Below, in pieces: positions 33,901 through 43,677 of a DNA stretch of 64,000 nt (within the stretch, counting starts at the first letter, position 1; every line of letters starts with the position of its first letter). A program made the position numbers and the translations under genes. Below the pieces are notes generated by a model that searched no databases, was not told where the DNA came from, and was given only the letters and a program-made list of their open reading frames with translations. Source of the DNA: Streptomyces xylophagus (lineage in GTDB: Bacteria; Actinomycetota; Actinomycetes; Streptomycetales; Streptomycetaceae); contig NZ_JNWO01000002.1 of the NCBI RefSeq assembly GCF_000716435.1, positions 248,001 to 312,000 on the forward strand, read 5' to 3'.

Positions 33901-36900
33901 CCAGTACGGCCGGGCCGAGCCGCCCTGTCGCGTACTGCGTCCAGGCGCCGAGCGCACCGGACTCCTCGGGCCGCGCGTATACGTCCGCCGCGCGGCGCCC
34001 GGTGTCGTCCGGCTCGCCCAGGAACACCTGGACCTGGACGCCTTCCTCGTCGTCGGCGGGCAGGAACAGCGGGTTCAGCAGGGCGAGTTCCTCCAGCACG
34101 GCGAGACCGCACAGGTCGCCCGCGTGCAGCACGAGGTCGGCGAACGCGGCGCCCGGCACGAGCGTGTGGCCGCCCACGACATGGTCGCGCAGCCACGGTT
34201 GGGCCGCACCGGACAACCGGCCGCCGCACAGCAGGCGTTCCGTACCCGGCACCGTGACCGTCTGGGTCAGCAGTGGGTGCCCGCTGCCGGTGTGCGCGTC
34301 GGTGCCGGTGTCGGACAGCCAGTAGCGCTGTCGCTGGAAGGGGTAGGTCGGCAGGTTCTCGACACGTCGGGCGCCGCTGTCCGCGTACACCCGGTGCCAG
34401 TCCAACGGCACACCGTGGACGTGGAGTTGGCCGAGTGCGTCGAACACCGTCCTCGGCTCAGCGCCGTCCCGGCGGGCCGCTGGGGCGAAGAGGAGTTCCT
34501 TGCCGGTCCCGGCCAGGCTCGCCGCAGCCTGAGCCGTGAGCTGGGTGGCCGGGCCGATCTCGGTGAACGCGGTCACCCGTCCGTCGTGCGCCAGCCAGTG
34601 CACGGCGTCCCCGAACCGCACGGCCTCACGAGCGTGGCGTACCCAGTACTCGGCAGAACGCAGTTCCTCCCCGGTGGCCGGAAGCCCGGTGAGGCCCGAC
34701 ACGACCGGGATGGTGGGGGAGCGGTACGTCAACTCGCCCGCGACACGGCCGAATTCGGCAAGCATCGGCTCCATGAGAGGGGAGTGGAAGGCATGGCTGA
34801 CCCGTAGCCGGACGGTACGACGGCCTCGTACGGCGAACCGTTCCGCGAGCGCGAGGACCGGCTCCTCCGCGCCGGAGACCACGGCCGCGCGAGGTCCGTT
34901 CACGGCCGCGATCGCGACCCCGTCGGACAGCTCTGCCGTCACCTCCGCCTCGGTGGCGTCGAGTGCCACCATGGCACCACCCTCCGGCAGCTCCCGCATC
35001 AACCTCCCGCGCGCCGCGACCAGTTCGACGGCGTCCGCCTCGGACAGCACGCCCGCACAGTGGGCCGCCGCCAGCTCGCCGATCGAGTGCCCGGCGAGGA
35101 ACTCCGGCCGTACGCCCCAGGATTCGAGCAGTCGGAACACGGACACCTCGAAGGTGAACAGGGCGGCCTGCGTGAAGTCCGTACGGTCGAGGAGCGCGTC
35201 GTCGTCGGCGTTCCAGAGCACCGAGCGCAATGGACGCTCCAGGTGGGCGTCGAAGCGTGCGCACAGGGCGTCGAAGGCGGCTGCGAACACCGGGAAGGTG
35301 TCGTACAACTCACGGCCCATGCCCGTCCGTTGGGCTCCTTGGCCGGTGAACAGCAGGGCCAGGCGGGCGGAGGAGCTGGCGGTGTGCGGTGGAGCGGAAT
35401 CCGCCAGGGTGTCGAGGGCGGTCAGTGTCGTCGTCCGGTCGTCGGTGGTGACGGCGGCTCGGTGGGGGAGGGCGGCCCGGGCGGTGGCATGGGTGAACGC
35501 CACGTCCAGCAGGGCGAGTTCGGGGTGCTCGCGCAGGAGGATGGCGGTGCGTGCGGCCTGTGCCAGGAGGGCGGCGGGGCTCGCGGCCGAGAGCAGCAGT
35601 GGGGGTGTCACCGTGCGGCGCGAGGTCCGTTCGACGGCCTCGTCGGGCTCGGCCTCCTCCAGGATCACGTGGGCGTTGGTGCCGCCGATTCCGAACGCCG
35701 ATACGGCTGCGCGGCGCGGGCGTCCGGGCTCGGGCAGCCACTCCTCGTCCCGGGACAGCAGTCGTACGGTGCCCGACGACCAGTCCACGTGCGGTGACGG
35801 CTCGTCGGTGTGGAGTGTGCGGGGGAGGCGGTCGTGGTGCATCGCCAGGACGGTCTTGATGACGCCGGCGACTCCGGCCGCGGCCTGGGTGTGTCCGAGG
35901 TTGGACTTCAACGAGCCCAGCCACAGCGGTCGTTGGGCGGGGCGGTCCTGTCCATAGGTGGCGAGGAGCGCCTGTGCCTCGATCGGGTCGCCGAGCGCGG
36001 TGCCCGTGCCGTGTGCCTCCACGGTGTCGATGTCGGCCGGGGACAGTCCCGCGTCGGCCAGCGCCGAGTGGATCACGCGTTGCTGGGCGGGGCCGTTGGG
36101 CGCGGTGAGCCCGTTGGACGCGCCGTCGGAGTTGACGGCCGAGCCGCGCAGCACGGCCAGCACGGGATGGCCGTTGCGCCGGGCGTCGGAGAGCCGTTCC
36201 AGCAGGACCAGGCCGACACCCTCGCCCCAGGCGGTGCCGTCGGCCGCCGCCGAGAAGGGCTTGCAGCGGCCGTCCGGAGCCAGCCCGCGCAGTCTGCTGA
36301 ACGCGATGAACGGGCCGGGCGACGACATGACCGTGACGCCGCCGGCGACGGCGAGGGAGCACTCCCCGTCGCGCAGGGACCGTACGGCCGAATGCACCGC
36401 GACCAGCGATGACGAGCACGCGGTGTCCACCGTCACCGCCGGTCCGCGCAGCCCCAGCGTGTAGGCGATGCGGCCGGAGGCCACACTGCCGGCCGAGCCG
36501 AGGGCGAGGTGTGCCTCCAACTCGTGCCCGGCGCCGTGGAGCAGACGGCTCGCGTAGGTGGCGTGCATGACGCCGACGAAGACGCCGGTGTCGCTGTCAC
36601 GCAGACCGGCCGGGTCCAGGCCCGCCCGCTCCAGCAGTTCCCAACTGGTCTCCAGGAGCAGTCGCTGCTGTGGGTCGGTGGCGAGCGCCTCGCGGGGCGA
36701 CATGCTGAAGAAGGCCGCGTCGAAGTCGGCCGCGCGGTGCAGGAAGCCGCCCCGGCGAGTGACCGACCTGCCGAGGCGGTCGGGGTCGTGGAGATCGGCC
36801 ACGTTCCAGCCGCGGTCGGTGGGGAAGTCGGAGGTCGCGTCGGTGCCGGCGGCGACCAACTGCCACAAATCCTCCGGGGATTCGACCCCGCCCGGGTAGC

Positions 36901-38800
36901 GGCAGGCCATGGCGACGACGGCGATGGGCTCCCCGGGGTCGGTGCGGTGGCTGACGTCGGACGCGCGTGTGGGCTGGGGTCGGTTGTCGCCGTGCAGCGC
37001 GTCGCGCACCAGGGCCGCCACGGCCGTCGGCGTGGGGTGGTCGAAGACGAGTGTCGCGGGCAGCGCGAGGCCGGTCGCCGTGCCCAGCCGGTCGCGCAGC
37101 AGGACAGCGCCGAGGGAGGTCAATCCCTGTGCGCTGAACGGCACTTCGGAGTCCAGCTCCCGCACGGGGATGTCGAGAGTCCGTGACGTCACTTCGAGGA
37201 TCAGGTCGAGTACGGCGTCGGACTCGGCCGCGAGCCGCTCGCGCAACGCGGCCGACGCGGCCGTACGTTCCGCCGCGAGGCGCTCCGGCACCTGCTCGGC
37301 GAGCACGGCGCGGGCGATCTTGCCCGACGCGGTACGGGGAAGGGACGCGGTCGGATAGATCTCGTCCGGCACCTTGAACCCGGACAGCCGCTCCCGGCAG
37401 GCAGCGAGCGCCCGCGCCGTGTCGACCCCGTCCGGGCCGGGCACGACGAAGGCCACCGGCACCTCGCCCAGCACGTCGTGCCGCCGGCCGACCACTGCGG
37501 CGTCGGCGACATCGGGGAGGGCCAGCAACACCCGCTCCACTTCGGAGGGGTTGATGTTCACACCGCCCCGGATGATCAGTTCCTTGACCCTGCCGGTGAC
37601 ATGGAGATGACTGTTCGCGCCGCGTCGGCCGAGGTCCCCGGTGCGGTACCAGCCGTCCGTGAACGCCTCCTCGGTCGCGTCCGGACGGTTGTGATAGCCG
37701 GCCATCAGACCGGGACCGCGCACCCAGATCTCGCCCTCGTCCCCGTCGCCGGCCTCCGCACCGGTGGACGGGTCGGTGATCCGGACGTCCAGCACCAGCA
37801 GCGGAAAACCGCGCGAGGAGTCGTCAAGGGGGCCGTCGAGCCGCTCGACCGCGATCTTTCCGCAGGTCTCCGTGGAGCCGTACCCGTCGAGCAGGGGAGC
37901 GGCCAGGACCCGCTGGACCTCGGCCCGCAGTTCAGGCGAACAGGGCGCCCCACCGCTGATGCACACCCGCAGCGACGCCGGCACCGGACGCGCCGTCTCC
38001 CGCAGCGACTCCAGCAGGAGCCGGTAGGTCGCGGGGACCCCGCCCAGGATGGTGAACGGCTCGGCGGTGAGCGCCTCGGCGACATTCGCGCCCGGCGCGA
38101 GGACGCGCGCGGTCGCACCGACCGAGACGACGCCCAGCAGACACACGGAGTGGCCGAGGGCGTGGAACATCGGCACCGGCCAGAGCAACCGGTCCTGTTG
38201 CTCCAGCCCGTACGCCGGCACGTAGGCCGCCGTCACCGACCACAGCGCCGAACGCTGCGTGGACACAACGCCCTTGCTCTGCCCGGTCGTGCCCGAGGTG
38301 TAGTGGATCCAGGCCGGCTCGTCCAGCCCGAGATCGTCCCGGGGCGCGGTGGTCGGGTCCGTCCCGGCGAGGCTCTCGAACGCGACCGCACCATCGACCG
38401 GTTCCTCCTGCCCGACGACGATCACCCGCTGCACGGCGGCCAGTTGGGCCAGCGGTTCCTCACTCACGACCGCCACGGCACCGCTGTCGTCGAGGAAGTA
38501 CGCCAACTCCTCTTCCGAGGCACCGGGGTTGAGCAGGACACCGATCGCCCCGGCGCGCAACACACCGAGCCAGGTCTCCACCAGCTCCACCCGGTTGCCC
38601 AGATGGATCGCGACCCGGTCCCCACGCTCCACCCCGAGCCGTACGAGATGTCCCGCCAGTCGGGCGGTGCGCTGTTCCAACTCCCGATAGGTGACGGCGC
38701 GTCGGTCGTCCAGGTAGGCGGTCTTGGCGCCGATCCGGGCCGAGTGCTCCCGCAGGATGCCGGGCAACGTCTGCGTCAACTCGTCACCAGAAAAAGCCAT
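30953..38800 (-). CDS. Single-protein type I polyketide synthase: AL-ACP-KS-AT-DH-KR-ACP-TE
   Basis: A 2615-residue synthase with its own loader and release domain. In order: an acyl-AMP ligase (about 1-510; [11 protein letters not shown] near 172); ACP1 with its pantetheine serine at 562 (QGLTSLG, Thr replacing the usual Asp); KS with Cys795 (DTACSSS), EAHGTGT and SNLGHT; AT with Ser1239 (GHSIGE) and HAFHS, predicting malonyl-CoA; DH with His1540 ([10 protein letters not shown]) and a later [10 protein letters not shown] with GGTGSLG, the B-type LDD motif and Tyr2108; ACP2 with Ser2276 (GLDSL); and TE with Ser2472 (GHSMGG). Nothing essential is missing. One extension of an activated acid would give a two-carbon-longer 2-enoic acid. 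ATG 38800 follows GGGGGAG; GTG 38821 is the alternative. Confidence 0.93.
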   Translation of the reverse strand: MAFSGDELTQTLPGILREHSARIGAKTAYLDDRRAVTYRELEQRTARLAGHLVRLGVERGDRVAIHLGNRVELVETWLGVLRAGAIGVLLNPGASEEELAYFLDDSGAVAVVSEEPLAQLAAVQRVIVVGQEEPVDGAVAFESLAGTDPTTAPRDDLGLDEPAWIHYTSGTTGQSKGVVSTQRSALWSVTAAYVPAYGLEQQDRLLWPVPMFHALGHSVCLLGVVSVGATARVLAPGANVAEALTAEPFTILGGVPATYRLLLESLRETARPVPASLRVCISGGAPCSPELRAEVQRVLAAPLLDGYGSTETCGKIAVERLDGPLDDSSRGFPLLVLDVRITDPSTGAEAGDGDEGEIWVRGPGLMAGYHNRPDATEEAFTDGWYRTGDLGRRGANSHLHVTGRVKELIIRGGVNINPSEVERVLLALPDVADAAVVGRRHDVLGEVPVAFVVPGPDGVDTARALAACRERLSGFKVPDEIYPTASLPRTASGKIARAVLAEQVPERLAAERTAASAALRERLAAESDAVLDLILEVTSRTLDIPVRELDSEVPFSAQGLTSLGAVLLRDRLGTATGLALPATLVFDHPTPTAVAALVRDALHGDNRPQPTRASDVSHRTDPGEPIAVVAMACRYPGGVESPEDLWQLVAAGTDATSDFPTDRGWNVADLHDPDRLGRSVTRRGGFLHRAADFDAAFFSMSPREALATDPQQRLLLETSWELLERAGLDPAGLRDSDTGVFVGVMHATYASRLLHGAGHELEAHLALGSAGSVASGRIAYTLGLRGPAVTVDTACSSSLVAVHSAVRSLRDGECSLAVAGGVTVMSSPGPFIAFSRLRGLAPDGRCKPFSAAADGTAWGEGVGLVLLERLSDARRNGHPVLAVLRGSAVNSDGASNGLTAPNGPAQQRVIHSALADAGLSPADIDTVEAHGTGTALGDPIEAQALLATYGQDRPAQRPLWLGSLKSNLGHTQAAAGVAGVIKTVLAMHHDRLPRTLHTDEPSPHVDWSSGTVRLLSRDEEWLPEPGRPRRAAVSAFGIGGTNAHVILEEAEPDEAVERTSRRTVTPPLLLSAASPAALLAQAARTAILLREHPELALLDVAFTHATARAALPHRAAVTTDDRTTTLTALDTLADSAPPHTASSSARLALLFTGQGAQRTGMGRELYDTFPVFAAAFDALCARFDAHLERPLRSVLWNADDDALLDRTDFTQAALFTFEVSVFRLLESWGVRPEFLAGHSIGELAAAHCAGVLSEADAVELVAARGRLMRELPEGGAMVALDATEAEVTAELSDGVAIAAVNGPRAAVVSGAEEPVLALAERFAVRGRRTVRLRVSHAFHSPLMEPMLAEFGRVAGELTYRSPTIPVVSGLTGLPATGEELRSAEYWVRHAREAVRFGDAVHWLAHDGRVTAFTEIGPATQLTAQAAASLAGTGKELLFAPAARRDGAEPRTVFDALGQLHVHGVPLDWHRVYADSGARRVENLPTYPFQRQRYWLSDTGTDAHTGSGHPLLTQTVTVPGTERLLCGGRLSGAAQPWLRDHVVGGHTLVPGAAFADLVLHAGDLCGLAVLEELALLNPLFLPADDEEGVQVQVFLGEPDDTGRRAADVYARPEESGALGAWTQYATGRLGPAVLGAPDGAVPLTAWPPAGATRVDLSGAYDRVAEAGLAYGPAFQGVTALWRRDEELFAEIGPVPVPHARRHILHPALLDAALHAGLLAEPPAGPPRLPFAWQGLTLHATGATALRVRMTTTGPDSITLDLATPTGAPVARLESMTTRPAPRIGPPAGELYRLRWTRVPAAGNAPAVAMSETDDLGLSSILASADDEASWSEETPETIVASLAAPVDTDPSTEAHELTVRALELLQTHLAGTGRLAVVTRGAADPSPDLPAATVWGLLRTAQAEYPGRLTLVDVDDHPESLRQLPAALATGEPQLAVREGMLSVPRLTASPSSEAPDDSLGGGTVLITGGTGSLGAMLARHLVEHHGVRRLVLLSRRGEQAPGAAELRDDLGQSGAQVDLVACDTADRDQLASVLKTFGPDLTAVVHAAGVLDDGVLASMTPERLAAVLRPKADAAWQLHELTKELPLSHFVLFSSAAGLLGNPGQANYAAANSFLDALARHRAALGLPALSLAWGAWADGEGMAARSGRVHGGPVRSVSPEQAFALFDAALGSDEPVLAPLPLDRSPKAVPAGTVVPPPLRGLLRAERRSASAMTASGGAVPDDAAGSWRDRLAGLPLPERLPALQALIRTEVAAVLGHTDADAVDRDFSELGLDSLMRVMLCNRLSLLTGTPLAVTVAYDWPDTEQLAEHLYGELRGVLPDEPAVATAPSPARSRGRGRGAGQSLPALYRQVCETGDVVSAMHLLVTASIGAPVFGPEEAARHALPPLRLAAGTQGPALVCVPGFATTLGRPWYAGLAPCFEGERDVFEVRHSGVDHGDAVARDLETLTASHATTVRHQLGDRRYVLVGHSMGGTAAHALAGRLTALGAPPAGLVLIDSYHITPDREAEPWLLSLPARVPLAVGERFDTLVDDLALLSLGAYTRMFRGWQPEPTPVPTLLVRASEPLPDMPPEWRSSWPRVQDTAETTGTHLSVLEEDAPTTAKVIRDWIDTLA

Positions 38801-38951
38801 TTCTCCCCCTTTGGCCACCAACCCCGAGTGGCAACCGTACGACAGTCGTCACCGACTGCATCTTCGACGCGGCATGCGCCCGCCCCCGCTCCCGGCAACT
38901 ACGCTCGCGTCATCAGCGTCGCCGACACACTCCGGGACGTGCCGGCCACTC

Positions 38952-39083
38952 ATGCCCACCAAGACGTTGGAACTGATCAACAGGTTGTCCGGCCAGGCCC
39001 GGCTCGGCGAACTGTTGCGGAGGAACGGCGGCTGTACCGCTCGTGGGCCTTGTAGAACAACTCGCAGCCTGGAGGACCAGTGA
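38952..39083 (+). CDS. Possible 43-residue ORF coupled to the DUF2236 gene
   Basis: An ATG at 38952 opens a frame starting MPTKTLELINRLSGQARLGE, predicted helical for its first 25 residues. Its TGA overlaps the GTG of the next gene as GTGA, the pattern of translational coupling. There is no clear ribosome site, and the last 15 residues look random. It lies in the 279-base gap between the divergent PKS and DUF2236 genes, where I see no other gene. It may be a leader peptide or chance. Confidence 0.25.
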   Translation: MPTKTLELINRLSGQARLGELLRRNGGCTARGPCRTTRSLEDQ

Positions 39084-40009
39084 CCACACCCGGCGACCGC
39101 CGGACGCCCGAGCCGCTCGGTCCGTCGTCAGTGGCCTGGCGGTACTTCAGCGACTGGCGGGGCATGCTGATCGGCCTCTGGGCAGGGTCCCTGCAGAACA
39201 TGCATCCCGCCCTCGGCGCCGGAGTCGAGGAGCACTCGCAGTTCTTCGAGGAGCGCTGGGAGCGGCTGCTGCGCTCGCTCTACCCGATCGCCGGGGTGAT
39301 CTACGACGGCCCGGACGCGGCCCGAACCGCCCGCGCGGTGCGCGACTACCACGTCGACATCAAGGGGATCGACAGCCGGGGCCGCCGCTATCACGCGCTC
39401 GACCCGGACACCTTCTTCTGGGCACACGCGACCTTCGTCATGGTCCCGGTGCTGGTGTGCCAGTACTTCGGCCGGCCGCTGACGGCTGTACAGAAGGAGC
39501 AGCTCTATGTCGAGAGCCTGCAGTGGTACCGGCTCTACGGGGTCAGCGACCGGCCCGCTCCGGCCGACTGGTCAGGATTCACCGCGTACTTCGAGCGGAT
39601 GTGCGCCGACGTCCTGGAGGACAACCGGGCGGCACGCGCCGTGCTGGACATCCGCCGCATAGGCAAGCCACCCGTGCTGAGGTGGCTGCCGGACGTGGTG
39701 TGGAGGGTGCTTCGTGTACCGGTGACGCGGCCCTTCGTATGGCTCACGGTCGGGATGTATCCGCCCGCGGTGCGCGCCAAGTTGGGCTACCGCTGGTCGC
39801 GTCGGAGCGCGCTAGGGCTGTGGCTGCTGGGCCGTACCGTCGCACTCGGCTGGCACCTGGTGCCGTTCGAGCGGCGCTACCACCCACGGGCCAGGGCCGG
39901 TTGGCAGCGGGTCCGGGGTCTCGCCGTAGGACCGGTCGAGACGCCGCTGCGGAATCTGCCGCCGGAGGAGCGACGGGGTGACGGCAAGCACTACGTGCCG
40001 GAGGCGTGA
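39080..40009 (+). CDS. DUF2236 (MpaB/latex-clearing-like) oxygenase
   Basis: A 309-residue protein of the DUF2236 family, which includes the haem-dependent MpaB and rubber oxygenase-like enzymes. The first half has a helical start (SVAWRYFSDWRGMLIGLWAG, SLQNMHPALGAGVEEHS), and the family core YHALDPDTFFWAHATFV follows at about residues 105-121, where a histidine is the usual haem ligand. GGAGGACCA before the GTG is an excellent ribosome site. It is divergent from the PKS gene, with 279 bases between them, so it could oxidise the PKS product. That link is only positional. Confidence 0.85.
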   Translation: MTTPGDRRTPEPLGPSSVAWRYFSDWRGMLIGLWAGSLQNMHPALGAGVEEHSQFFEERWERLLRSLYPIAGVIYDGPDAARTARAVRDYHVDIKGIDSRGRRYHALDPDTFFWAHATFVMVPVLVCQYFGRPLTAVQKEQLYVESLQWYRLYGVSDRPAPADWSGFTAYFERMCADVLEDNRAARAVLDIRRIGKPPVLRWLPDVVWRVLRVPVTRPFVWLTVGMYPPAVRAKLGYRWSRRSALGLWLLGRTVALGWHLVPFERRYHPRARAGWQRVRGLAVGPVETPLRNLPPEERRGDGKHYVPEA

Positions 40010-40100
40010 GGAGCCGAGTTCGTCCAGGACCAGCCGGTGCAGGCCGAGATGACGACGTAGGTGATCGCCCTCGGGTCCAGTCCGTCTGCCGTGCCTCGAG

Positions 40101-40727
40101 TCACGAGCCGTCGCGCAGTTCGCGCAGGCGCTCGCAGGTGAAGCGGATGTCGTCGAAGCAGACGACGCAGCCGTCGCCGGTCGGTGACTGCGCCTCGAAG
40201 CCGATGGAGACCGGCGTGGACGCGTCGCCGACGGCGAAGAAGCGGATCATCCGCCAGGTCTTGCCGTCGAGGGAGGCGTGGTAGGCGAATGCCTGGTCGA
40301 TCCGGGAGACGCGCAGCCATACCGTCCGCCCGTCGACCACGAAGGCGTTGGCGTCGTCCGAGACACCGCGGGTGATCACGGAGACGATCATGGGTTCGCC
40401 GTCGGGGGAGTACTCGAAGCAGAGCTTGCCCCAGTGGCGGTCGTCGATCCACAGGAGCAGCACGCCGGCGTCGTAGGTGGAGGCGAACTCGACGGTGAGG
40501 CGCGCGCTGAACTGGAAGTCGCCGTCCGGCGGGACGCCGACCAGGGTCGCCGCGTTGAGCATGGACTCGGCGTTGAGCTGTGAGTCGGCTCCCGGGTCGA
40601 TGAAGATGTCGCTGCGGGGAGCCGCAGTGGCGGTCACTGTGCCGGTCGCCTCGTCGATGGTCCACGCCTCGCCCGATGACGACGCGAGGGTGAAGGGCAG
40701 CCCGGGCACGTGATGGGTGAGGGGCAT
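40101..40727 (-). CDS. DUF1349 domain-containing protein
   Basis: A 208-residue soluble protein fitting DUF1349, a concanavalin-like beta-sandwich related to carbohydrate-recognition folds. Landmarks: SGEAWTIDEATGTVTATAAPRSDIFIDP near 18-45, DAGVLLLWIDDRHWGKLCFEYSPDGEP near 85-110, and VWLRVSRIDQAFAYHASLDGKTWRMIR near 135-160. No signal peptide. AGGAGG lies upstream of the ATG. The family has no established reaction; sugar or glycoside binding is a guess. It is the last minus-strand gene before the aldolase, with a 209-base gap in which I see no gene. Confidence 0.85.
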   Translation of the reverse strand: MPLTHHVPGLPFTLASSSGEAWTIDEATGTVTATAAPRSDIFIDPGADSQLNAESMLNAATLVGVPPDGDFQFSARLTVEFASTYDAGVLLLWIDDRHWGKLCFEYSPDGEPMIVSVITRGVSDDANAFVVDGRTVWLRVSRIDQAFAYHASLDGKTWRMIRFFAVGDASTPVSIGFEAQSPTGDGCVVCFDDIRFTCERLRELRDGS

Positions 40728-40936
40728 GTCGTTTCCTCCTGCGGTCTGTTCTTGGGCAGATGTGGAACGAGGTCGTGGGGCGGGCGACGTCCTCGGTGAA
40801 CTCCCGGGGCAGGAAGTACCGTTACAGGCCGATGCCGTTCTGTACAGCGTCTACGTCGTCTTCCCCGTCGAGCACTCGGTTCGCACCGCCTGGACCGCTG
40901 TTCGTCCCCGCCGCCCTCGGCCGTGCTCCCGGTGGC

Positions 40937-41743
40937 TCACTCCAGCACGTCGGGCTCTTCCTCCACCACGAGGTCGGCCAGCAGGTTGAAGTTGTGGCGG
41001 GCCATGTTGGCGTTGCTGAACTGCCGGTGGGCCAGGGTGACTTCCTCCTCGGTCATGATGCGCGGCTTGCCGGCGGCGTCGGCGAGAAGTTGCATCTGGC
41101 AGGCGCGCTCCATGCTGATGAACCACCACGCGGCCTCCTCGACGGACCGTCCGACCGTCAGCAGGCCGTGATGCCGGAGGATGGCCGCCCTCCGATCGCC
41201 GAGGCGGGCGGCGATCCGCTCGCCCTCGGTCTTCTCCAGGACCAGGCCCTTGTACTCGTCGAACAGGACGTGGTCGTCGTAGAAGGCGCAGGACTCCTGC
41301 ACGATCGGATCCAGGAGCCGGTCCAGTGACGCGAAGGCCCTGCCGTGGATGGTGTGGGCGTGCGCCACCGCCACGACGTCCGGACGGGCGTGGTGGATGG
41401 AGGAGTGGATCCAGAAGGCAGCCTTGTTGGTCCTGCGGTCGCCCTCGATGACGCGGCCTTCTTCGTCGATGAGCAGCAGGTCGCTGACGCGGATCTTGGA
41501 GAAGTGCACCGCGTACGGGTTGACCCAGAACCTGTCGGGGAACTCCGGGTCCCGCGCGGTGATGTGTCCGGCGATGCCCTCGTCGTAGCCGTAGCGGGCG
41601 AAGATCCGGAACGCGGCGGCCAACTGCCGCTTGCGGTGCGCGCGTTCGGCCTCGATGGTGCCGCGGCTCTCCGCCAGCCGGGGAATGTCCAGTTCCTCGG
41701 CGTTGTCGAAGTCGATGTCGTTGCTGCCGGCGGTGATGGACAT
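40937..41743 (-). CDS. Class II aldolase/adducin family protein
   Basis: A 268-residue zinc-dependent class II aldolase-fold protein. Metal-binding histidines are His128 and His130 (AHAHTIHG) and His191/192 (LRHHGLLTVG); the early substrate region is IFARYGYDEGIAGHITARDPE (about 47-67). Family members cleave sugar phosphates (fuculose-1-P, ribulose-5-P), decarboxylate, or act on hydroxy-keto acids. Its promoter matches that of the alpha/beta hydrolase at 48 kb, suggesting shared control by the XRE-cupin regulator. Substrate not deducible. Confidence 0.88.
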   Translation of the reverse strand: MSITAGSNDIDFDNAEELDIPRLAESRGTIEAERAHRKRQLAAAFRIFARYGYDEGIAGHITARDPEFPDRFWVNPYAVHFSKIRVSDLLLIDEEGRVIEGDRRTNKAAFWIHSSIHHARPDVVAVAHAHTIHGRAFASLDRLLDPIVQESCAFYDDHVLFDEYKGLVLEKTEGERIAARLGDRRAAILRHHGLLTVGRSVEEAAWWFISMERACQMQLLADAAGKPRIMTEEEVTLAHRQFSNANMARHNFNLLADLVVEEEPDVLE

Positions 41744-41804
41744 CGGCAGGTCCTTTCCGGTGGGCGGTCACGAGGAATTTCTTTCAGGCTGCAACCATCC
41801 TTCG

Positions 41805-41841
41805 CCCCGTGTCAACCTCAGAGGCAAGATTATTTGCCTCA
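41805..41841 (-). promoter_or_regulatory. Aldolase promoter with TGAGGCAA-N6-TTGCCTC operator
   Basis: An inverted repeat GAGGCAA-N6-TTGCCTC lies at 41821-41840; on the minus strand it is followed by TGAGG and a perfect TTGACA -35 (41810-41815). This 37-base block agrees at 29 positions with the block at 47945-47981 before the alpha/beta hydrolase. Confidence 0.75.
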
Positions 41842-41861
41842 TGGGTACATCGCTCGCCGGT

Positions 41862-42311
41862 TCAGTCACCCCTGCGCCATGCGCCCAGCACCATGAGCGT
41901 CTTCGTGCCGATCACGGCGCCGGTGCGCCGGAGACGGTCGATGACGTCTCGCAAGTGCTGCACGTTTGCCACCCGGACGCGGACCAGGGCGTCGGGGTCG
42001 CCCGCGACGGTGAAGACCTCCAGGGCCTCCGGCACGCTGGTGGCGGCCATGGTGATCGCCTCGACCTTGACGTCGCCGGCGAACCGCAGCTCGACGAAGG
42101 CCTCGAAACCGGCCCCCAGTTTTCCGTGGTCGAGGGTGACCGTGTAGCCGGAGATGACTCCGACCCGCTCCAGCCGGTCGACCCGGCGTTTGACCGCCGA
42201 CGGGGAGAGGCTGACCCGCTCCGCGATCTCCGTCATCGTTCGGCGGCCGTCCTCGACCAGCAGATCGAGAATCGCGCGGTCGACGCTGTCGATGAGTTCC
42301 GTGTCGGTCAT
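41862..42311 (-). CDS. Lrp/AsnC family transcriptional regulator
   Basis: A 149-residue Lrp/AsnC protein. The N-terminal helix-turn-helix (about 1-60) reads DRAILDLLVEDGRRTMTEIAERVSLS, followed by KRRVDRLERVGVISGY. The C-terminal RAM (ACT-like) domain (about 65-145) includes GDPDALVRVRVANVQHL and would bind an amino or 2-oxo acid. AGGAGG lies before the ATG. It is divergent from the acyl-CoA dehydrogenase/2-oxoacid dehydrogenase operon, and the shared gap has a TTGCAT-N3-ATGCAA palindrome, so it is probably the BkdR-like regulator of that operon. Confidence 0.92.
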   Translation of the reverse strand: MTDTELIDSVDRAILDLLVEDGRRTMTEIAERVSLSPSAVKRRVDRLERVGVISGYTVTLDHGKLGAGFEAFVELRFAGDVKVEAITMAATSVPEALEVFTVAGDPDALVRVRVANVQHLRDVIDRLRRTGAVIGTKTLMVLGAWRRGD

Positions 42312-42371
42312 GCGCTCGTCCTCCTACTGGTGCCTGTTCTTTGCGCGCCTGCATGTCCTGGCTCCACTTTT

Positions 42372-42386
42372 TTGCATCGCATGCAA
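42372..42386. promoter_or_regulatory. Lrp/AsnC-type palindrome TTGCAT-N3-ATGCAA
   Basis: A perfect 6-3-6 palindrome in the gap between the divergent Lrp/AsnC and acyl-CoA dehydrogenase genes, of the size bound by Lrp-type dimers. A related, looser GCAA-N5-TTGC element at 42394-42406 follows and resembles the XRE-cupin motif with one base less spacing. Confidence 0.6.
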
Positions 42387-42491
42387 GATACCTGCAACTT
42401 AATTGCCATGGCCTGGGTCCCGCCGCTCCACTGGCAACGCCTGTAACTGGTCGGCGACCGCCGTTCGAGGACGTGAGGAAGGGACCCAGCG

Positions 42492-43637
42492 GTGAAGGTT
42501 GAGCGCGAACTGCCCTCCGGCGAAGCCCGGGAGCTACTGGAACTGACGGTCGAGATCGCGGACAAGGAACTCGCCCCGCGTGCGGACCGGTTCGAGGAGG
42601 AGGGCCGCTTCCCGCGTGAGGTGTTCGGCCTCCTGGGCGAAGCGGGGCTGCTGACCCTTCCGTTCGGCGAGGACGTCGGGGGAGGGGGCCAGCCCTACGC
42701 CGTCTACCTGCAAGTACTCGAAGAGCTCGCCGCGCGGTGGGCCGCCGTGGCCGTCGGCGTCAGCGTCCACACCCTGTCGTGCCACCCCGTCTCCGCCTTC
42801 GGCTCCGCGACACAGCAACAGACGCTGCTGCCACGGCAGTTGAGCGGCGCCGCCCTCGGCGCGTACTGCCTGTCCGAGGAGCACGCGGGCTCCGACCCCA
42901 GTGCCATCCGGGCCGGCGCGAGACGCGACGGCGAGGCGTGGGTGGCCCGGGGCACCAAGGCCTGGGTCACCCATGGTGGCCAGGCCGACTTCTACACCGT
43001 CTTTCTGCGCACGTCCCCAGATCCGCGCGACGGCATCTCCTGCTTCCACGTGGACGCCCGGTCACCCGGTCTGAGCGCGGGCGCTCCGGAGCGCAAGATG
43101 GGGCTGCGCAGTTCGACCACCGCGCTGATGAACTTCGACGATGTGCGCATCCCGGGCGACCGGCTGATCGGCGAGCCCGGCCAGGGCCTGAAGATCGCGC
43201 TGTCCGCACTCGACGCCGGCCGACTCGGCATCGCCGCGGTCGCGGTCGGGATCGCGCAGGCCGCGCTCAACCACGCGGTCGACTACGCACGCGAACGCCG
43301 GACGTTCGGCCGTCGCATCATCGAGCACCAAGGTGTCGGATTCCTGCTCGCCGACATGGCGGCGCGCACCGAAGCCGCCCGCGCCACCTACCTCGCCGCC
43401 GCGCGCCGCAAGGACTCCGGCCAGACGTTCGGCCGGCAGGCCAGCATGGCCAAACTCATCGCCACGGACACGGCCATGGCCGTGACCACCGACGCCGTCC
43501 AGGTGCTCGGCGGTGCCGGATACGTCCGTGAGCACCCGGTGGAGCGCTATATGCGCGAGGCGAAGATCACCCAGATCTTCGAGGGGACCAACCAGATCCA
43601 GCGCATGGTCATCAGCCGCCATCTCGCCGACTCCTGA
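42492..43637 (+). CDS. Acyl-CoA dehydrogenase
   Basis: A 381-residue FAD-dependent acyl-CoA dehydrogenase of full length. Key segments: GAYCLSEEHAGSDPSAIRAGA (about 118-138), KMGLRSSTTALMNFDDVRIPGDRLIGEPGQG (about 200-230) and RRTFGRRIIEHQGVGFLLADMA (about 272-293). The catalytic base glutamate is at about 364 in QIFEGTNQIQR, the position used by short and branched short-chain enzymes. It leads an operon with an SDR and branched-chain 2-oxoacid dehydrogenase genes, so isobutyryl-, isovaleryl- or 2-methylbutyryl-CoA is a likely substrate. GTG start. Confidence 0.93.
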   Translation: MKVERELPSGEARELLELTVEIADKELAPRADRFEEEGRFPREVFGLLGEAGLLTLPFGEDVGGGGQPYAVYLQVLEELAARWAAVAVGVSVHTLSCHPVSAFGSATQQQTLLPRQLSGAALGAYCLSEEHAGSDPSAIRAGARRDGEAWVARGTKAWVTHGGQADFYTVFLRTSPDPRDGISCFHVDARSPGLSAGAPERKMGLRSSTTALMNFDDVRIPGDRLIGEPGQGLKIALSALDAGRLGIAAVAVGIAQAALNHAVDYARERRTFGRRIIEHQGVGFLLADMAARTEAARATYLAAARRKDSGQTFGRQASMAKLIATDTAMAVTTDAVQVLGGAGYVREHPVERYMREAKITQIFEGTNQIQRMVISRHLADS

Positions 43638-43677
43638 ACACATCACGTTTCCAACGAACTTGAGGAAGGCGGGCGCC

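Noticed and set aside
40728..40936. Coding remnant between the DUF1349 and aldolase genes
   Set aside because: A short minus-strand frame reads plausibly near 40750-40830, but it has no start, no recognisable domain and a stop close by. Evidence is too weak to call a pseudogene.
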